A DNA stretch of 64,000 nt from Deltaproteobacteria bacterium (GCA_021794015.1 JAJYRQ010000004.1:1-64000); one strand, 5' to 3'; positions 1 to 10,196 are shown, counted from the stretch's first letter. Notes: generated from the sequence alone by a model not told the origin. Made by a program: numbers and translations.

Positions 1-926
1 GCGCGCGATGCGCGTTCTTCTTTCCCTCTCCCCTTGGGGGGAGAGGGGAGGGTGAGGGGGGCCGCTGGCGCCACCTCGAGCCTCTGGGTGCGTCCCCCCT
101 CTCCTTGATCCTCTCCCCCGCTGGGGGAGAGGAATCAGGAAAAGGAGGTGCGTGCGCCTCCTTTGTCATTCCCGCGCGCGATGCCTGCGCTTCTGCCGTT
201 CTTGCGCGCGATGCGCGTTCTTCTTTCCCTCTCCCCTTGGGGGGAGAGGAAGCGCCGAAGGCGCAGGTGAGGGGGGTGTGCAGGGATCGCCCTCGGGAGT
301 GATAGGGCCGTGGTGCGGCCGGTTTCCGGATTAAGGAAAGCGGTCCCTCACCCGGGCCCAAGACCGCTCCCTTCCGCATTCCCCCCTCTCCTTGATTCCC
401 TCCCCTGGCGGGGGAGAGGAATCAGGAAAAGGAGGTGCGTGCGCCTCCTTTGTCATTCGCGCGCGCGATGCCTGCGCTTCTGCCATTCTTGCGCGCGATG
501 CGCGTTCTTCTTTCCCTCTCCCCTTGGGGGGAGAGGGGAGGGTGAGGGGGCCCGCTGGCGCCACCTCGAGCCTCTGGGTGCGTCCCCCCGTCTCCCTTCG
601 ACTCCGCTTGCGCTCCGGTCAGGGTGGCGCCTAGCCCTCTCCCTATGGGAGAGGGTCGGGGTGAGGGTGCTGATTGCGCCTGCCCGCACCCTCACCCGCG
701 CAGCGACAGACGCTGCGCGGCCTCTCCCGCTTCGCGGGCGAGGCGAGAGGAGCGGAGCTGGCGCGCCCGTTCCCCAAATCTCTTGGCGCACTCGCCGACA
801 ACATACAAGGCTGGCGCTCCGCGCCAGGTGAGGGTCGCCGCGCTTGCATGTTGCCTTTCCCGCCAGGGAAAGAGACGGAACGCGGGCTGTTGCCCGAAGC
901 CGCTAACGCGCCTGTGACGCTCGCGC
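1..926. repeat. Intergenic block of direct and palindromic repeats
   Basis: No convincing gene lies here. A unit starting gcgcgcgatgcgcgttcttc occurs at 1, 204 and 491; the copies at 1 and 491 stay nearly identical for about 100 bases. A second unit, containing the hairpin aaaggaggtgcgtgcgcctcc, occurs at about 110-203 and 383-490. Each unit carries short inverted repeats of the ctctcccc/ggggagag type. From about 600 to 926 similar GC-rich palindromic stretches continue without clear copies. Short open frames in this block change with every repeat and are not credible genes. The pattern resembles dispersed intergenic repeat families; their function is unknown. Confidence 0.75.
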
Positions 927-2654
927 TTAGTCGCGCTTGATTAGGCCGGCAAGCGCCGCAGCCAAGGTAGCCGCCACGGCAAGCGAAGCCAGGTAGTACA
1001 CGATAACCAGAAATTCGAAGAGCAGGTAGAGACGATCGGTCCCGTCTTTGGGCGCAAGCCACCAGCACGATTTCTGATGCAGGTCGAGGCCGGGCACGAT
1101 GGTCTCGACCGCGTAGAGAAACGGCTGCGGCCGCTCGGAACATGAGCTTCGCCCCTCATGCCGGCTCGCGGGGGCGGAAAGATGGTGTTGCGGCGCCGGG
1201 ACCATCCGGCCGCTCCTCGAGGCCGACCAGAAAAGCATCGTGGCAAGGAGGACGAAGCTCGCCAGCCATCCGAGCGCGAGAATCGGCCGGTAGCCGTGAC
1301 CGACCACGCCGCCCACGAGGTAGTTCCAGGCTTTTCCGAGCCCTCCCAGCGCTCCGCTTTTGCGCAGCGCCTTCTGCTTTGCGATTGCAATCTTCCGCGC
1401 CTCCCGCTCATGCCCCATGTTCCTTAGCACGCGGATAAGCTGCTCGTAGGGCTGCGGCCGAAACTTCTCCTGGCGGCCAAACCATTCGATGCGCTCCTTG
1501 GCCGATATCGGCGAGCCTGGCGCTATAGCCTCGTACACGAAGCCATCCAGCGCGAGGTAATCTTTTGCCGGCCAGCTCTTTGCATCGTCGCATAGGATGC
1601 CGACCTTGGCGCCCATCAGGTCAACCCGCCCTACCGGCGCCCCCGCTAGCTCGCGCATGAAAAACGTGCCTTCGACCGTTGCCCGCTGCATCAACAGCGC
1701 CGGGCCGTTCTGGTTGGTGAAGCTGCCGCCGTCGCAGGACAGGTCGCCGCCGATCTGGGCGCCGATCAGCCGCACCTCACCCGCCGCGGTGAATCCCCCG
1801 CGCAGGAACACGTTGCCGCGCACGTTTACGCGGTCCGCGCTGAGCGCCGGGCCGTTCTGGTTGCTGAAGCTGCCGCCGTTGCATTCCAGGCTGCCGTCGA
1901 TCTGCGCCCCGAGCAGCCGCACCTCGCCTTTAGCGGTGAATCCCTCGCTCAGGAACACGTTGCCGCGCACGTTTACGCGGTCCGCGTTGAGCGCCGGACC
2001 GTTCTGGTTGCTGAAGCTGCCGCCGTCGCATTCCAGGTCGCCGCCGATTTGAGCGCCGAGCAGCCGCACCTCGCCCGTTGCGGTGAATCCCTCGTGCAGG
2101 AACACGTCGCCGCGCACGCTTACGCCGTCCGCGTTGAGCGCCGGGCCGTTCTGGTTGCTGAAGCTGCCGCCGACGCAGGCGAGTTGCCCGCCAATCTGAG
2201 CGCCGAGCAGCCGCACCTCACCCGCCGCGGTGAATCCCTTGCGCAGGAACACGTCGCCGCGCACGTTTACGCCGTCCGCGCTGAGGCCGGGGAGATGGCT
2301 GCCGTTGAGGTAGAGTGCGGGTATCGTGGCACCGCGCAGCGTTACTGGCTCGGCGATATAGCAGCCGAGAAGCGCAAGCGGGCAGCGGAGCGTGGCAGCT
2401 TCAAAATCGAGCGCGCCGACGATCTTTGCGCCCCGAATCCGCACACCTTTGGCGTGGACCGGCCAGGCTGGGTTCGTGCCGACAGCCAGCGCGTAGATCA
2501 CTTCGGCTCTGACGCTCCGGCCGTCGTCCCAGGCTGCGCCTTGGGCCGGGTCGTCCGCCTGCTCGTTGCCGACTCTGAAATCAGCCAGGTCGCCCTCGGC
2601 GGCGTCGTTGACGACCTCCTTTTCGGCTGATGTAAGCGCAAGCGGAAGCGCCAT
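927..2654 (-). CDS. Repeat-containing membrane-anchored protein of unknown function
   Basis: This 575-residue protein starts at the ATG at 2654, which has a GGGAGGGGG ribosome binding site; an upstream in-frame start at 2714 lacks one. The middle consists of four near-identical 49-residue units, each reading GDVFL..GFTA.GEVRL.GAQIGG.L.C.GGSF, with weaker units on both sides. This beta-helical, bactofilin/pentapeptide-like pattern is seen in proteins often labelled membrane-associated oxidoreductase, although no redox motif is visible. A short helical region follows, then two hydrophobic segments at the C-terminus (around ILALGWLASFVLLATMLFW, and near the end), so the repeat domain is probably tethered to the inner membrane. 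No functional partner is adjacent. Confidence 0.75.
   Translation of the reverse strand: MALPLALTSAEKEVVNDAAEGDLADFRVGNEQADDPAQGAAWDDGRSVRAEVIYALAVGTNPAWPVHAKGVRIRGAKIVGALDFEAATLRCPLALLGCYIAEPVTLRGATIPALYLNGSHLPGLSADGVNVRGDVFLRKGFTAAGEVRLLGAQIGGQLACVGGSFSNQNGPALNADGVSVRGDVFLHEGFTATGEVRLLGAQIGGDLECDGGSFSNQNGPALNADRVNVRGNVFLSEGFTAKGEVRLLGAQIDGSLECNGGSFSNQNGPALSADRVNVRGNVFLRGGFTAAGEVRLIGAQIGGDLSCDGGSFTNQNGPALLMQRATVEGTFFMRELAGAPVGRVDLMGAKVGILCDDAKSWPAKDYLALDGFVYEAIAPGSPISAKERIEWFGRQEKFRPQPYEQLIRVLRNMGHEREARKIAIAKQKALRKSGALGGLGKAWNYLVGGVVGHGYRPILALGWLASFVLLATMLFWSASRSGRMVPAPQHHLSAPASRHEGRSSCSERPQPFLYAVETIVPGLDLHQKSCWWLAPKDGTDRLYLLFEFLVIVYYLASLAVAATLAAALAGLIKRD
1690..2277 (-). repeat. Four tandem 147-bp in-gene repeats
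   Basis: The string ttgctgaagctgccgcc (or a one-base variant) recurs at 1714, 1861, 2008 and 2155, exactly 147 bases apart, inside the membrane-anchored repeat protein. Each unit encodes 49 residues. The DNA identity between units is high enough that copy number could change by recombination or slippage. Confidence 0.85.
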
Positions 2655-3130
2655 CGTCCCCCTCCCGCAAAGCGTAAGCGAGAAATTATCGCTCGGGTAA
2701 GGCCCGTGGCACAAGACGCCGCGAGGCCCGCTGCGGCCGAGGCATACGCGCGGGCCGCGCTGCCCAGTCGGGGGCGCGCGGCGGACCGCGCGAGGTCCTT
2801 CGACTCGGCCCGAGACCGGGCCTCGCTCAGGATGACGGAAGGGAGGTGCCCGGGCGGGCCTCGGAGGCCCCTCTCGCTTCGCTCAGGGCGCCGAAGCGGC
2901 GGCTCAGGATGACGGGAAGCGCGGGCGGGCGCGGCCTGCCGGCCTGGACGCATCGCGCAGATCCCGGCACCGCGTTCCCGTTGGTCGGCCTGCCTGGGCG
3001 CTGCGGCCCCGGGACCCCGCGCGCGGTGCTCGCCGCACGGCAGCTTGCCCGACCCGCCTGCCGCGACCGCGCGGCGCAGGCAGGCCAACGGGAGCGCAAT
3101 GCCAGGATGCCCGGTGCGCTTTTGCTGCCC
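2655..3130. repeat. Intergenic palindromic repeats downstream of the IS110 relic
   Basis: No gene is supported. Around 2787-2840 and 2866-2925 are imperfect copies of a common dispersed repeat that ends ctcaggatgacgg and contains inverted pieces such as gcccgagaccgggc. The rest, to about 3130, is GC-rich sequence joined to the broken end of the transposase gene and may contain its decayed 3' part. Confidence 0.55.
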
Positions 3131-3664
3131 CTCGCCCGCGCCAGCGGGAGAGCGACTGTGTTGAGCGTCAAGGATGGCGGGCAGTTTGCGGACGGTGCGG
3201 TCGAGGCTCTTGCGCAGCCACTGGGGCGCCTGGGCGCGGCGGTTGCGCTCGGCGGTGAGCATCTGCAGCAACTGGTTGCGCCGGTTGACCAGCGCCTTGA
3301 GTTCCTCGCGCTCGGGCTCGGGCATCTCCCGGGCCGGCGGCTGGACGTTCTGGGCAAAGCGCGCCAGCATGCGGGCGTCGATACGGTCGGTCTTGGCTTG
3401 CTGGCCCAAGGCGCGGGCGAAATGATGCACCTGGCGCGAATTGATTACCCGCACCTCGATCCCGGCCGCGTACAGCGCTACGCTCAGCGCCCGCGCATAG
3501 CTGCCCGAGGCCTCCAGCACCACCAGCGCCGGCTTAAGCTCAGCCATCCGAGCGCACAGTGCGGCGATCCCTTGGGCGTCGTTGGCGCAGCTCCACTGTT
3601 CCTCCGTCGCCAGTGCCACCGCCAGCGTCTGCTTGGCTGCATCGATTCCCACGAACGGTTCCAT
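3131..3664 (-). pseudogene. IS110-family transposase, N-terminal fragment
   Basis: Translation from the ATG at 3664 gives MEPFVGIDAAKQTLAVAL, the opening of the RuvC-like DEDD domain of IS110 transposases, followed by VVLEASGSYA and KTDRIDARMLARF, which hold further acidic residues of that domain. Similarity runs for about 165 residues to RKLPAILDAQH. After that the frame stays open but no longer resembles the family: the C-terminal transposase_20 domain with its catalytic serine is not recognisable in any frame. IS110 proteins are normally over 300 residues, so this is a decayed or truncated copy. It lies between unrelated genes with repeats on both sides. Confidence 0.8.
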
Positions 3665-3972
3665 CGCTTCCACCCTCCGCTGCTTGCCGGCGCTGCCCTG
3701 CCTTGCGCGATTCGAGCTTGCCCTGCGGCGCTCCCGCGACTGTTCGGGCTCCATCCCGGGTTTCAAGGCGCGGCGACCATGCTCTCCCACGGCCTCACAC
3801 GACCCAGGGCAATTCGGCCTGCCGCGCCCATCTCCTTCACTATCTTGCGAACCCTGATTACAGATACAGGAGGGCAGGGAAAGAGGGCGCGCTCGCGCCT
3901 GCTCCCCCTTCGCCTTTGTAGGGATCCAGTCCGGGATTGGTCCAGGGTTTCGCCCAGCACCGGTGCGGCGCG
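3665..3972. other. Non-coding flank of the IS110 relic
   Basis: These 308 bases separate the transposase fragment from thrC and contain no supported gene. IS110 elements carry a long non-coding end upstream of the transposase that in studied members encodes a bridge/seek RNA, so part of this stretch is probably the remnant left end. I could not define its boundary or an RNA structure by eye. Confidence 0.4.
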
Positions 3973-5064
3973 CTAGTCGCGCTCGAGAAGACGCATCACG
4001 CGGTCGACGTCCGGCTCGGTCACAACCGTGTTGCCCAGGTTCTTGAGCGCGGTTTCGGGGTCCTTGAGGCCGTGGCCGGTAAGCGTGCAAAGCACCAGCG
4101 AGCCCGGCTTGAGCTCGCCCGCCGCGCCGCACTTGAGCGCGCCGGCAACCGAGGCGGCCGAGGCCGGCTCGGCGAATATGCCCAGGCTTGCGATAAGCCG
4201 GTAGGCGCTCAAAATCTCGGCGTCGCTGACGGTATCGATCGTTCCGCCCGATTGCTCGCGCGCCGCGATCGCTCCCTGCCAGCTTGCGGGATTGCCGATC
4301 TTGATCGCGGTTGCCACGGTGCGTGGGTCGTCCAGCGGATGGCCGAGCACAATCGGCGCTGCCTCGGCCGCCTGGTAGCCCATCATCCGGGGCAGGCGCG
4401 CGCACAGCCCCGCCTGATGGTAGTCCTTGTAGCCGGCCCAGCAGGCAGTGATGTTGCCGGCGTTGCCGACCGGCAGAAAGTGGTGCGTGGGAGCGTCGCC
4501 GAGCTGGTCGCACACCTCGAAGGCGGCCGTCTTCTGGCCGGCGATCCGGTCGGGGTTAAGGCTGTTGACCAGCCGGATGCCGACCGGGTCGCGCGCCGCC
4601 AGGTCGCGCACGACCTTAAGGCAGATGTCGAAGTTGCCGATCACCTCGAAAACCTTGGCGCCGTGAATAAGACTTTGCGAAAGCTTGCCGAGCGCCACGG
4701 CCCCGCGCGGGACCAGGATGACCGCCTTCAAGCCCGCGCGGCCGGCGTAGGCGGCTGCCGAGGCTGCCGTGTTGCCGGTCGAGGCGCAAAGGGCAAGCCG
4801 GGCGCCGGCGCCCGCCGCGTTGGTCATCGCCACCGTCATGCCGCGGTCCTTGAACGAGCCAGTGGGATTGCTGCCCTCGAACTTGAGAAAGCATCGCACG
4901 CCGACACCCAGCCGCCGCGCCAGGTCGGGACTTTCGATAAGCGGCGTGTTGCCTTCGTTGAGCGTGACCACCGGCGCGCCGGGCGCAATCGGCAGGAAGC
5001 GGCGGTAATGCTCGATTATTCCCGGCCATCGCCTAAGCCGGGCGTTGCGTTGAGGCAAATCCAT
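3973..5064 (-). CDS. thrC: Threonine synthase
   Basis: This 363-residue PLP enzyme converts O-phosphohomoserine to threonine and phosphate, the last step of threonine synthesis. The PLP-binding lysine is Lys72 in the motif NPTGSFKDRGM, and the phosphate-binding STGNTAASAAAYAG segment and VGNAGNITA loop are present. The length matches the short bacterial class. It lies 26 bases downstream of hom on the same strand, so the two probably form one operon that takes aspartate semialdehyde to threonine. Confidence 0.95.
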   Translation of the reverse strand: MDLPQRNARLRRWPGIIEHYRRFLPIAPGAPVVTLNEGNTPLIESPDLARRLGVGVRCFLKFEGSNPTGSFKDRGMTVAMTNAAGAGARLALCASTGNTAASAAAYAGRAGLKAVILVPRGAVALGKLSQSLIHGAKVFEVIGNFDICLKVVRDLAARDPVGIRLVNSLNPDRIAGQKTAAFEVCDQLGDAPTHHFLPVGNAGNITACWAGYKDYHQAGLCARLPRMMGYQAAEAAPIVLGHPLDDPRTVATAIKIGNPASWQGAIAAREQSGGTIDTVSDAEILSAYRLIASLGIFAEPASAASVAGALKCGAAGELKPGSLVLCTLTGHGLKDPETALKNLGNTVVTEPDVDRVMRLLERD

Positions 5065-5090
5065 CGCTCCTCTCGCCGGGCTTTCCCGGC

Positions 5091-6404
5091 TCAGGACCCG
5101 AGCTTCTCTTCGATTCTCACGAAGGCTGGAGGCGCGCCGACCATCCTCAATCGGCCGATTGCGCCGAGCGCCTGCTTAAGGTCGCGTTCGCGCGCCTCGT
5201 GCGTTCTCATTATAACCGGGACGCTGCCCTCGCGGTCGCGTCCCTGCTGGATGACCGAGGCGATCGAGATGCGGTGCCTGCCCAGGACCGAGGCGATGGC
5301 GCCCAGCACCCCGGGCCGGTCCTGCACCATGAAACGCAGGTAGTATTCGCATACCACGTCGCCCATCGCCTTGAGCCGCGGGCGCCTTAGCGCTTCAAGC
5401 GGCAATCCCAGCGGCTGGGGCCGGGAGCGCGCGGCGCCGGCGCGCTGGCGCGCCAGTTCCATGATATCGGCGACGACCGCCGTAGCGGTCGGCAGCGCGC
5501 CGGCCCCCTGGCCGAAATACATCGTTGGGCCGAGCGCCGGCCCCTCGACGTAAATCGCGTTGAACGCGCCGTCTACATTGGCCAGCAGATGGCCCAGCGG
5601 CACCATCGTGGGATGGACCCGCGCCTCGAGCGCTGCGCCGTCGCGCTTGGAGATCGCCAGCAGCTTGATCGCGTAGCCCAGTTCCCGCGCATAGGCGATG
5701 TCGGCCGGGGTGAGCCGGGTGATACCTTCGGTGTAGACTTGGGCGGGTGTCAAAGGCGTGCCGAAGGCGAGCGCCGCCAGCAGGCAGAGCTTTTGCGCGG
5801 CGTCGTGTCCCTCGATGTCCAGCGTGGGATCGGCCTCGGCAAGCTTAAGGCGCTTGGCCTCGGACAGCGCCCTGGCGAAGTCGCTTCCCTGGCGCGACAT
5901 CATCGTCAGGATGGAATTGCAGGTGCCGTTGACGATTCCGTAGACGGTGCTCAGGCGATCGGCGGCCAGCGCCTCGCGCAGCGTCCTGATGATCGGCACG
6001 CCGCCAGCCACCGCAGCCTCGAATCCGACCGCACATTGGGCGGCGGCGGCGGCGGCAAAAATCTCCCCGCCGTGCTCGGCCAGCAGCGCCTTGTTGGCCG
6101 TGACCACGTCCTTGCCCGCCCCAAGCGCGCTCAAGATGAGCGTGCGAGCCGGCTCGATTCCGCCGAAAAGCTCGACCACGATGTCCGCTTCGGGCAGCGC
6201 CGCCAGCGGCTCTCCGCTGCGAAAGATGACTTCGCGGCCAAGGCCGAGCGCGGCGTCGGGCTTGAGGCTGCGGTCGGCCACGGCGCAAAGCTTAAGCCGG
6301 GCGCCTGCCTTCTGCGCGATAATATCGGCGTTGCGGCGCAAAAGGCCGACCACCGCGCGTCCCACCGTGCCGCATCCGAGCAGGACTATCCCGACAGGCT
6401 TCAC
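5091..6404 (-). CDS. hom: Homoserine dehydrogenase
   Basis: This 437-residue protein reduces aspartate semialdehyde to homoserine with NAD(P)H. The Rossmann motif GCGTVGRA is at residues 10-17, the catalytic domain contains the family segments GIVNGTCNSIL and EADPTLDIEGHDAAQK, and a C-terminal ACT domain (about residues 355-437, with DRPGVLGAIASVLG) is the usual site of threonine feedback control. It sits between the aminotransferase gene and thrC on the minus strand with short gaps, an arrangement also typical of Deltaproteobacteria. Confidence 0.95.
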   Translation of the reverse strand: MKPVGIVLLGCGTVGRAVVGLLRRNADIIAQKAGARLKLCAVADRSLKPDAALGLGREVIFRSGEPLAALPEADIVVELFGGIEPARTLILSALGAGKDVVTANKALLAEHGGEIFAAAAAAQCAVGFEAAVAGGVPIIRTLREALAADRLSTVYGIVNGTCNSILTMMSRQGSDFARALSEAKRLKLAEADPTLDIEGHDAAQKLCLLAALAFGTPLTPAQVYTEGITRLTPADIAYARELGYAIKLLAISKRDGAALEARVHPTMVPLGHLLANVDGAFNAIYVEGPALGPTMYFGQGAGALPTATAVVADIMELARQRAGAARSRPQPLGLPLEALRRPRLKAMGDVVCEYYLRFMVQDRPGVLGAIASVLGRHRISIASVIQQGRDREGSVPVIMRTHEARERDLKQALGAIGRLRMVGAPPAFVRIEEKLGS

Positions 6405-6444
6405 GCGCCCTCCCGCGCAAAAGACCGCGCCGGCGCGCCGCGCC

Positions 6445-7653
6445 CTAGGCCAGGTCCGCCTCGCTTTGCGCGGGCATTACGCCGTTTCGGCTAAGCGCGT
6501 GGCGGATGCCGCGCAGCGCCTGCCGCGTGCGGTGCTCGTTCTCGATGAGCGCGAAGCGAACAAAGCCGTCCCCGTCGGGACCGAAGCCCACCCCCGGCGA
6601 GACCGCTACTTTCGCCTCTCTTAGAAGGAACTTGGCAAATTCCAGGGAGCCCATCGCCCGATACGGCTCCGGAATCGGCGCCCAGACAAACATCGTGGCC
6701 AGCGGCTTGTCGGCCGCCCAGCCGGCCCGCTGCAGGCCCTCGACCAGGACGTCGCGCCGGCGCCGGTAGGTCTCGACGATCTCCTCGACGCACTGGCGAG
6801 GCCCGTTGAGCGCCGCGATCGCCGCCACCTGCACCGGCGTGAAGATGCCGTAGTCGAAATACGACTTAAGCCGCGCCAGCGCGCCGATCATCTCGCGGTT
6901 GCCCACGGCAAAGCCGACCCGCCAGCCGGGCATGTTGTAGCTCTTGGAGAGGGTGAAAAACTCGACCCCGACCTCTTTGGCCCCAGGCACCTCGAGCAGC
7001 GAAGGCGCCCGGTAGCCGTCGAAGCAAAGGTCGGCGTAAGCGAAGTCATGCACCACCATCAGCTCGTTTTCCTGCGCAAAGCGGACCACCCGCGTCATGA
7101 AGTCGAGGTCGACGATGGCCGTGGTAGGGTTGTGCGGAAAACTCATCACCAGCATCTTGGGCCGCGGCCAGGAGCGGCTGACGATCCCCTGCACCCCGGC
7201 AAAAAACTCCTCTCCGTTGCGCAGCGGCACGCCATGCACCTGGGCACCGGCAATCACGCAGCCGTAGCGGTGGATCGGATAGGTCGGCGTCGGCACCAGG
7301 ACGGCGTCTCCCTGGTCCAGCACCGCAATCGCCAGATGGGCGAGCCCTTCCTTCGAGCCGATGGTGGCGATCGCCTCGGTGTCCGGGTCTATCTCGACGC
7401 CGTAGCGGCGCCGATACCAGTCGCTCACCGCAACCCTGAGCTTGTAGATGCCGCGCGAGACCGAGTAGCGATGGCTGGCCGGTTTGGCCGCCACCTCGAC
7501 CAGCTTGCGCACGATGTGGGGCGGCGTGGCGCCGTCGGGGTTGCCCATGCCGAAATCCACGATGTCCACGCCGGCTCTGCGGGCCTGCAGGCACAGCTCG
7601 GTAATCGTGGTGAAAACGTAGGGCGGAAGCCGCTTGATCCGTGAAAATTCCAT
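6445..7653 (-). CDS. alaC: AlaC-type PLP aminotransferase
   Basis: This class I/II aminotransferase has 402 residues when started at the ATG at 7653 ([14 protein letters not shown]). A longer frame to 7926 adds a low-complexity leader with no family similarity. The motif [15 protein letters not shown] holds the PLP lysine, and [12 protein letters not shown] and [11 protein letters not shown] are typical of the AlaC/LL-diaminopimelate aminotransferase branch. Members of this branch carry out glutamate-pyruvate or aspartate transamination. Its place just upstream of hom and thrC suggests a role in aspartate-family or alanine amino acid metabolism; the exact substrate cannot be read from sequence alone. 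Confidence 0.88.
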   Translation of the reverse strand: MEFSRIKRLPPYVFTTITELCLQARRAGVDIVDFGMGNPDGATPPHIVRKLVEVAAKPASHRYSVSRGIYKLRVAVSDWYRRRYGVEIDPDTEAIATIGSKEGLAHLAIAVLDQGDAVLVPTPTYPIHRYGCVIAGAQVHGVPLRNGEEFFAGVQGIVSRSWPRPKMLVMSFPHNPTTAIVDLDFMTRVVRFAQENELMVVHDFAYADLCFDGYRAPSLLEVPGAKEVGVEFFTLSKSYNMPGWRVGFAVGNREMIGALARLKSYFDYGIFTPVQVAAIAALNGPRQCVEEIVETYRRRRDVLVEGLQRAGWAADKPLATMFVWAPIPEPYRAMGSLEFAKFLLREAKVAVSPGVGFGPDGDGFVRFALIENEHRTRQALRGIRHALSRNGVMPAQSEADLA

Positions 7654-7894
7654 GGTATGAAAACAACCCCTTACCCCGTCGAACGGGCAACGAACCAACA
7701 TTCTATTTCTACCGCGAAGCGGTGGCTCGCGCCAGCATCCCGGCGTGCTCCGGCAGGCCGAGATGACGCCTTCTTTCCTCGCTGCGAGAGACGGCAGGGA
7801 TAGTCTGGCCGCGCCGGCGCCGGCCAATCGCAAGGTGCGGGTGCTGCGGACCTGGCTCAGCCGCGCCGGCCCGTGTTGCCCCGTTGCGTGGTAA

Positions 7895-8965
7895 TCAAGA
7901 GGCGCCGCCGCCGACGGCATCGGCAACTGAGGCGAAGCCGTCGCGCCTGAGCAGCGCTGCCAACTCGGCCTTGATCCTTCGCACCAGCGTCGGGCCTTGG
8001 TAGACCAGCGCCGTGTAAAGCTCGACCAGCCGAGCGCCGGCCCGGATGTAATCGTAGGCGTCCTGGCCGCTAGCGACGCCTCCCACGCCGATAATTGGCA
8101 GGGCGCCCTCGCTTAGCCGAAAGACCTGGGCCACCAGCGAGGGCGTCAGGCGTCTTAGCGGCGCGCCGCTAAGGCCTCCCGGCGCCGGAAAGGAGACGCC
8201 GAGCGTTTCGCGCTGGGCGCTGGTGTTTGCCACGACCAGGCCGTCGAGCTTGAGTTCGCGCGCGGCGCGCACGACCTCGCGCAGGCTTTCAGGGTCGAGG
8301 TCGGGCGAAATCTTAACGGCCAGCGGCGGGCCGTCGCCGCCTGGTTTGCCGGGGGCCGCGATTTTCTCTGCCAGCGCTCGCATCCGCTTCGGCGCCTGCC
8401 AGGCGCGCAGCCCCGGCGTGTTGGGCGAGCTCAGATTGATTACGACAAAGTCGGCCAGCGGCCCCAGCGCGGCGATAAGTTCGAGCAGGTCTTCGGCGAG
8501 CGACTCCTCGCCGGTTCGCTCGAGGTTCGGCCCAATGTTGATTCCCAGCCGAAGCCCTATCCCAGCCCGGCGCAGCAGCCGAATACGGCGGCCGACCCGT
8601 TCCATTCCGGCGCTGGGAAAGCCGAGCCGGTTGACCAGCGCCTGATGCTCCGGCAGCCGCCAAAGGCGCGGCCGAGGATTGCCCGGTTGCGGCCGAGGCG
8701 TCACCGTTCCCAGCTCGGCAAAGCCGAAGCCGAGTGCCTGCCAGGCCCACGCGGCGCGCGCGTCTTTGTCCATGCCGGCGGCCAGCCCGATCGGGTTGGC
8801 GAACCGCCGGTTCCACAGCGTAACGCCCAACTCCGGCGGATCGGGTCGGGCTTCTTGCGGGCGCGCCAGCGCAAGCAGGCCAAGGGTCAGCCGATGCGCC
8901 AGCTCAGGGTCGAGCCGAAACAGGAGCGGCCGCACCAGCTTCGAATAGATGAACTCTTCGGCCAC
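7895..8965 (-). CDS. pyrD: Dihydroorotate dehydrogenase (quinone), class 2
   Basis: This 356-residue flavoprotein oxidises dihydroorotate to orotate in pyrimidine synthesis and passes electrons to the membrane quinone pool. The N-terminal helical extension ([26 protein letters not shown]) is the membrane-associating part found only in class 2 enzymes. [12 protein letters not shown] binds FMN, and [11 protein letters not shown] carries the catalytic serine of this class. [19 protein letters not shown] is the C-terminal FMN phosphate site. The gene is complete and has no obvious operon partner apart from the upstream end of the aminotransferase unit. Confidence 0.96.
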   Translation of the reverse strand: MAEEFIYSKLVRPLLFRLDPELAHRLTLGLLALARPQEARPDPPELGVTLWNRRFANPIGLAAGMDKDARAAWAWQALGFGFAELGTVTPRPQPGNPRPRLWRLPEHQALVNRLGFPSAGMERVGRRIRLLRRAGIGLRLGINIGPNLERTGEESLAEDLLELIAALGPLADFVVINLSSPNTPGLRAWQAPKRMRALAEKIAAPGKPGGDGPPLAVKISPDLDPESLREVVRAARELKLDGLVVANTSAQRETLGVSFPAPGGLSGAPLRRLTPSLVAQVFRLSEGALPIIGVGGVASGQDAYDYIRAGARLVELYTALVYQGPTLVRRIKAELAALLRRDGFASVADAVGGGAS

Positions 8966-9187
8966 GCTACGCCTGCCACCGCTGGTAATGCCGCATTAGA
9001 CCCTCCAACGCAAGCCGGCGTTGCGCTGCGGCGCCGGCCCGGCAAGGTCGCGCCCCTGCGCGCCCCGGCTGCGCAGCGCCGGCCTGGACGCCGATTCGGG
9101 AATCGCAGCCCCGCATGATAAGCTGACTGGGAGGGCGCAAGCGCCCGTTAGTTCGGCCGACACCGGCAGCAAAGAGCCCAGCAGGCG

Positions 9188-10015
9188 ATGGAAAACCAGG
9201 CGAGAATGCGCGTCCGGCTTGTCGATTGCGCCAAGGCGCCGCTGGCCAAGCTCTACGCCGCGTTTCGCACCTGCTATTCCTCGGAGTCGCCGCTTGAGAT
9301 TTGGCAGAAAATCGAGGCCGAAAAGATAAGCCCCGAGCGCATCCGCAGCTTCATCGGCGAGCGGCTCAAAACCGGTCACAGCTCGCCGCTCGAGCAGGTC
9401 GTTTTCTGGTTTGCCGTGGCGGGCGTTTCGCGCTCGCTGTCGCATCAACTGGTGCGCCACCGAGTCGGCATCAGCTTCGAGCAGCAAAGCCAGCGCTACG
9501 TGAAGTTCAAGCGCGACCGGCTCATTTTTGTCATGCCGGAGTCGTGGCGGCGGGCCGGCCTGGAGGGCGAGTTTGCCGGTCTGCTCGAACGGATTTCCGA
9601 GGTTTACGGCCGGGCGCTCGAGGGCGGCGTACCGGCTGAGGATGCGCGCTTTGTGCTGCCCAACGCGGCGCCGACCAACTTTCACCTGATGGTGAACTTT
9701 GCCGAGCTCCTGCATATCTGCGACGTCAGGCTCTGCGTGCGGGCGCAGTGGGAGATACGGCGGATGGTTGCGCTGATGCGCGCCGAGGTCAAGCGCGCCG
9801 TGCCCGAGCTGGGCAGCTTTTTGCAGCCCAAGTGCGGCGAGAGCCGCATGGGTTACTGCGATGAATCGCTGGAGGATTGGCAGCGATGTCCGCTGGGACA
9901 GGTGCGGCCGCACAAGTCGCAGCTCTTCGAGCTGTACGAGCGCCACGCCAGCCGCAAGAGCCGGCCGCTGGCCGACGAGCACTACCGCGCCGTTGAGCAG
10001 AAAGAACTGCTTTAG
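9188..10015 (+). CDS. thyX: Flavin-dependent thymidylate synthase
   Basis: This 275-residue protein makes dTMP from dUMP using methylene-tetrahydrofolate, FAD and NADPH. The ThyX signature is clear: RHRVGISFEQQSQRY at residues 90-104 matches RHRxxSxxxxSxRY. The upstream SSPLEQVVFWFAVAG and downstream NFAELLHICDVRLCVRAQWEIR segments match the fold. The start is uncertain: ATG 9188 and ATG 9206 are both possible and neither has a strong ribosome binding site. No thyA is seen in the window. Confidence 0.95.
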   Translation: MENQARMRVRLVDCAKAPLAKLYAAFRTCYSSESPLEIWQKIEAEKISPERIRSFIGERLKTGHSSPLEQVVFWFAVAGVSRSLSHQLVRHRVGISFEQQSQRYVKFKRDRLIFVMPESWRRAGLEGEFAGLLERISEVYGRALEGGVPAEDARFVLPNAAPTNFHLMVNFAELLHICDVRLCVRAQWEIRRMVALMRAEVKRAVPELGSFLQPKCGESRMGYCDESLEDWQRCPLGQVRPHKSQLFELYERHASRKSRPLADEHYRAVEQKELL

Positions 10016-10196
10016 CCAAGGCCTTTGCCATGGCGCCCCGCGCTGCGCTTACCGGCGCCAGAGGCTTTGGCCGCGCTTGCGCTGCGTGGTTCATCGGCGA
10101 GCGTGGCTGGCGGCGCACGCGGGGTGCAGGGGCGCACGGCGGTTTCGCGGCCACCCGCGAAAGGCGGCATAACGCCGGGCCAAGGCTGAGAGGCTG

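Noticed and set aside
1..926. A CRISPR array in the repeat block
   Set aside because: Repeat units vary in length and spacing, there are no regular unique spacers and no cas genes.
2498..4513. A 671-residue minus-strand open frame
   Set aside because: Only the central part resembles IS110 transposase; the rest is antisense to thrC or overlaps the repeat protein gene in another frame.
8996..9982. A long minus-strand frame over thyX
   Set aside because: It is the antisense shadow of thyX, which has clear family motifs.
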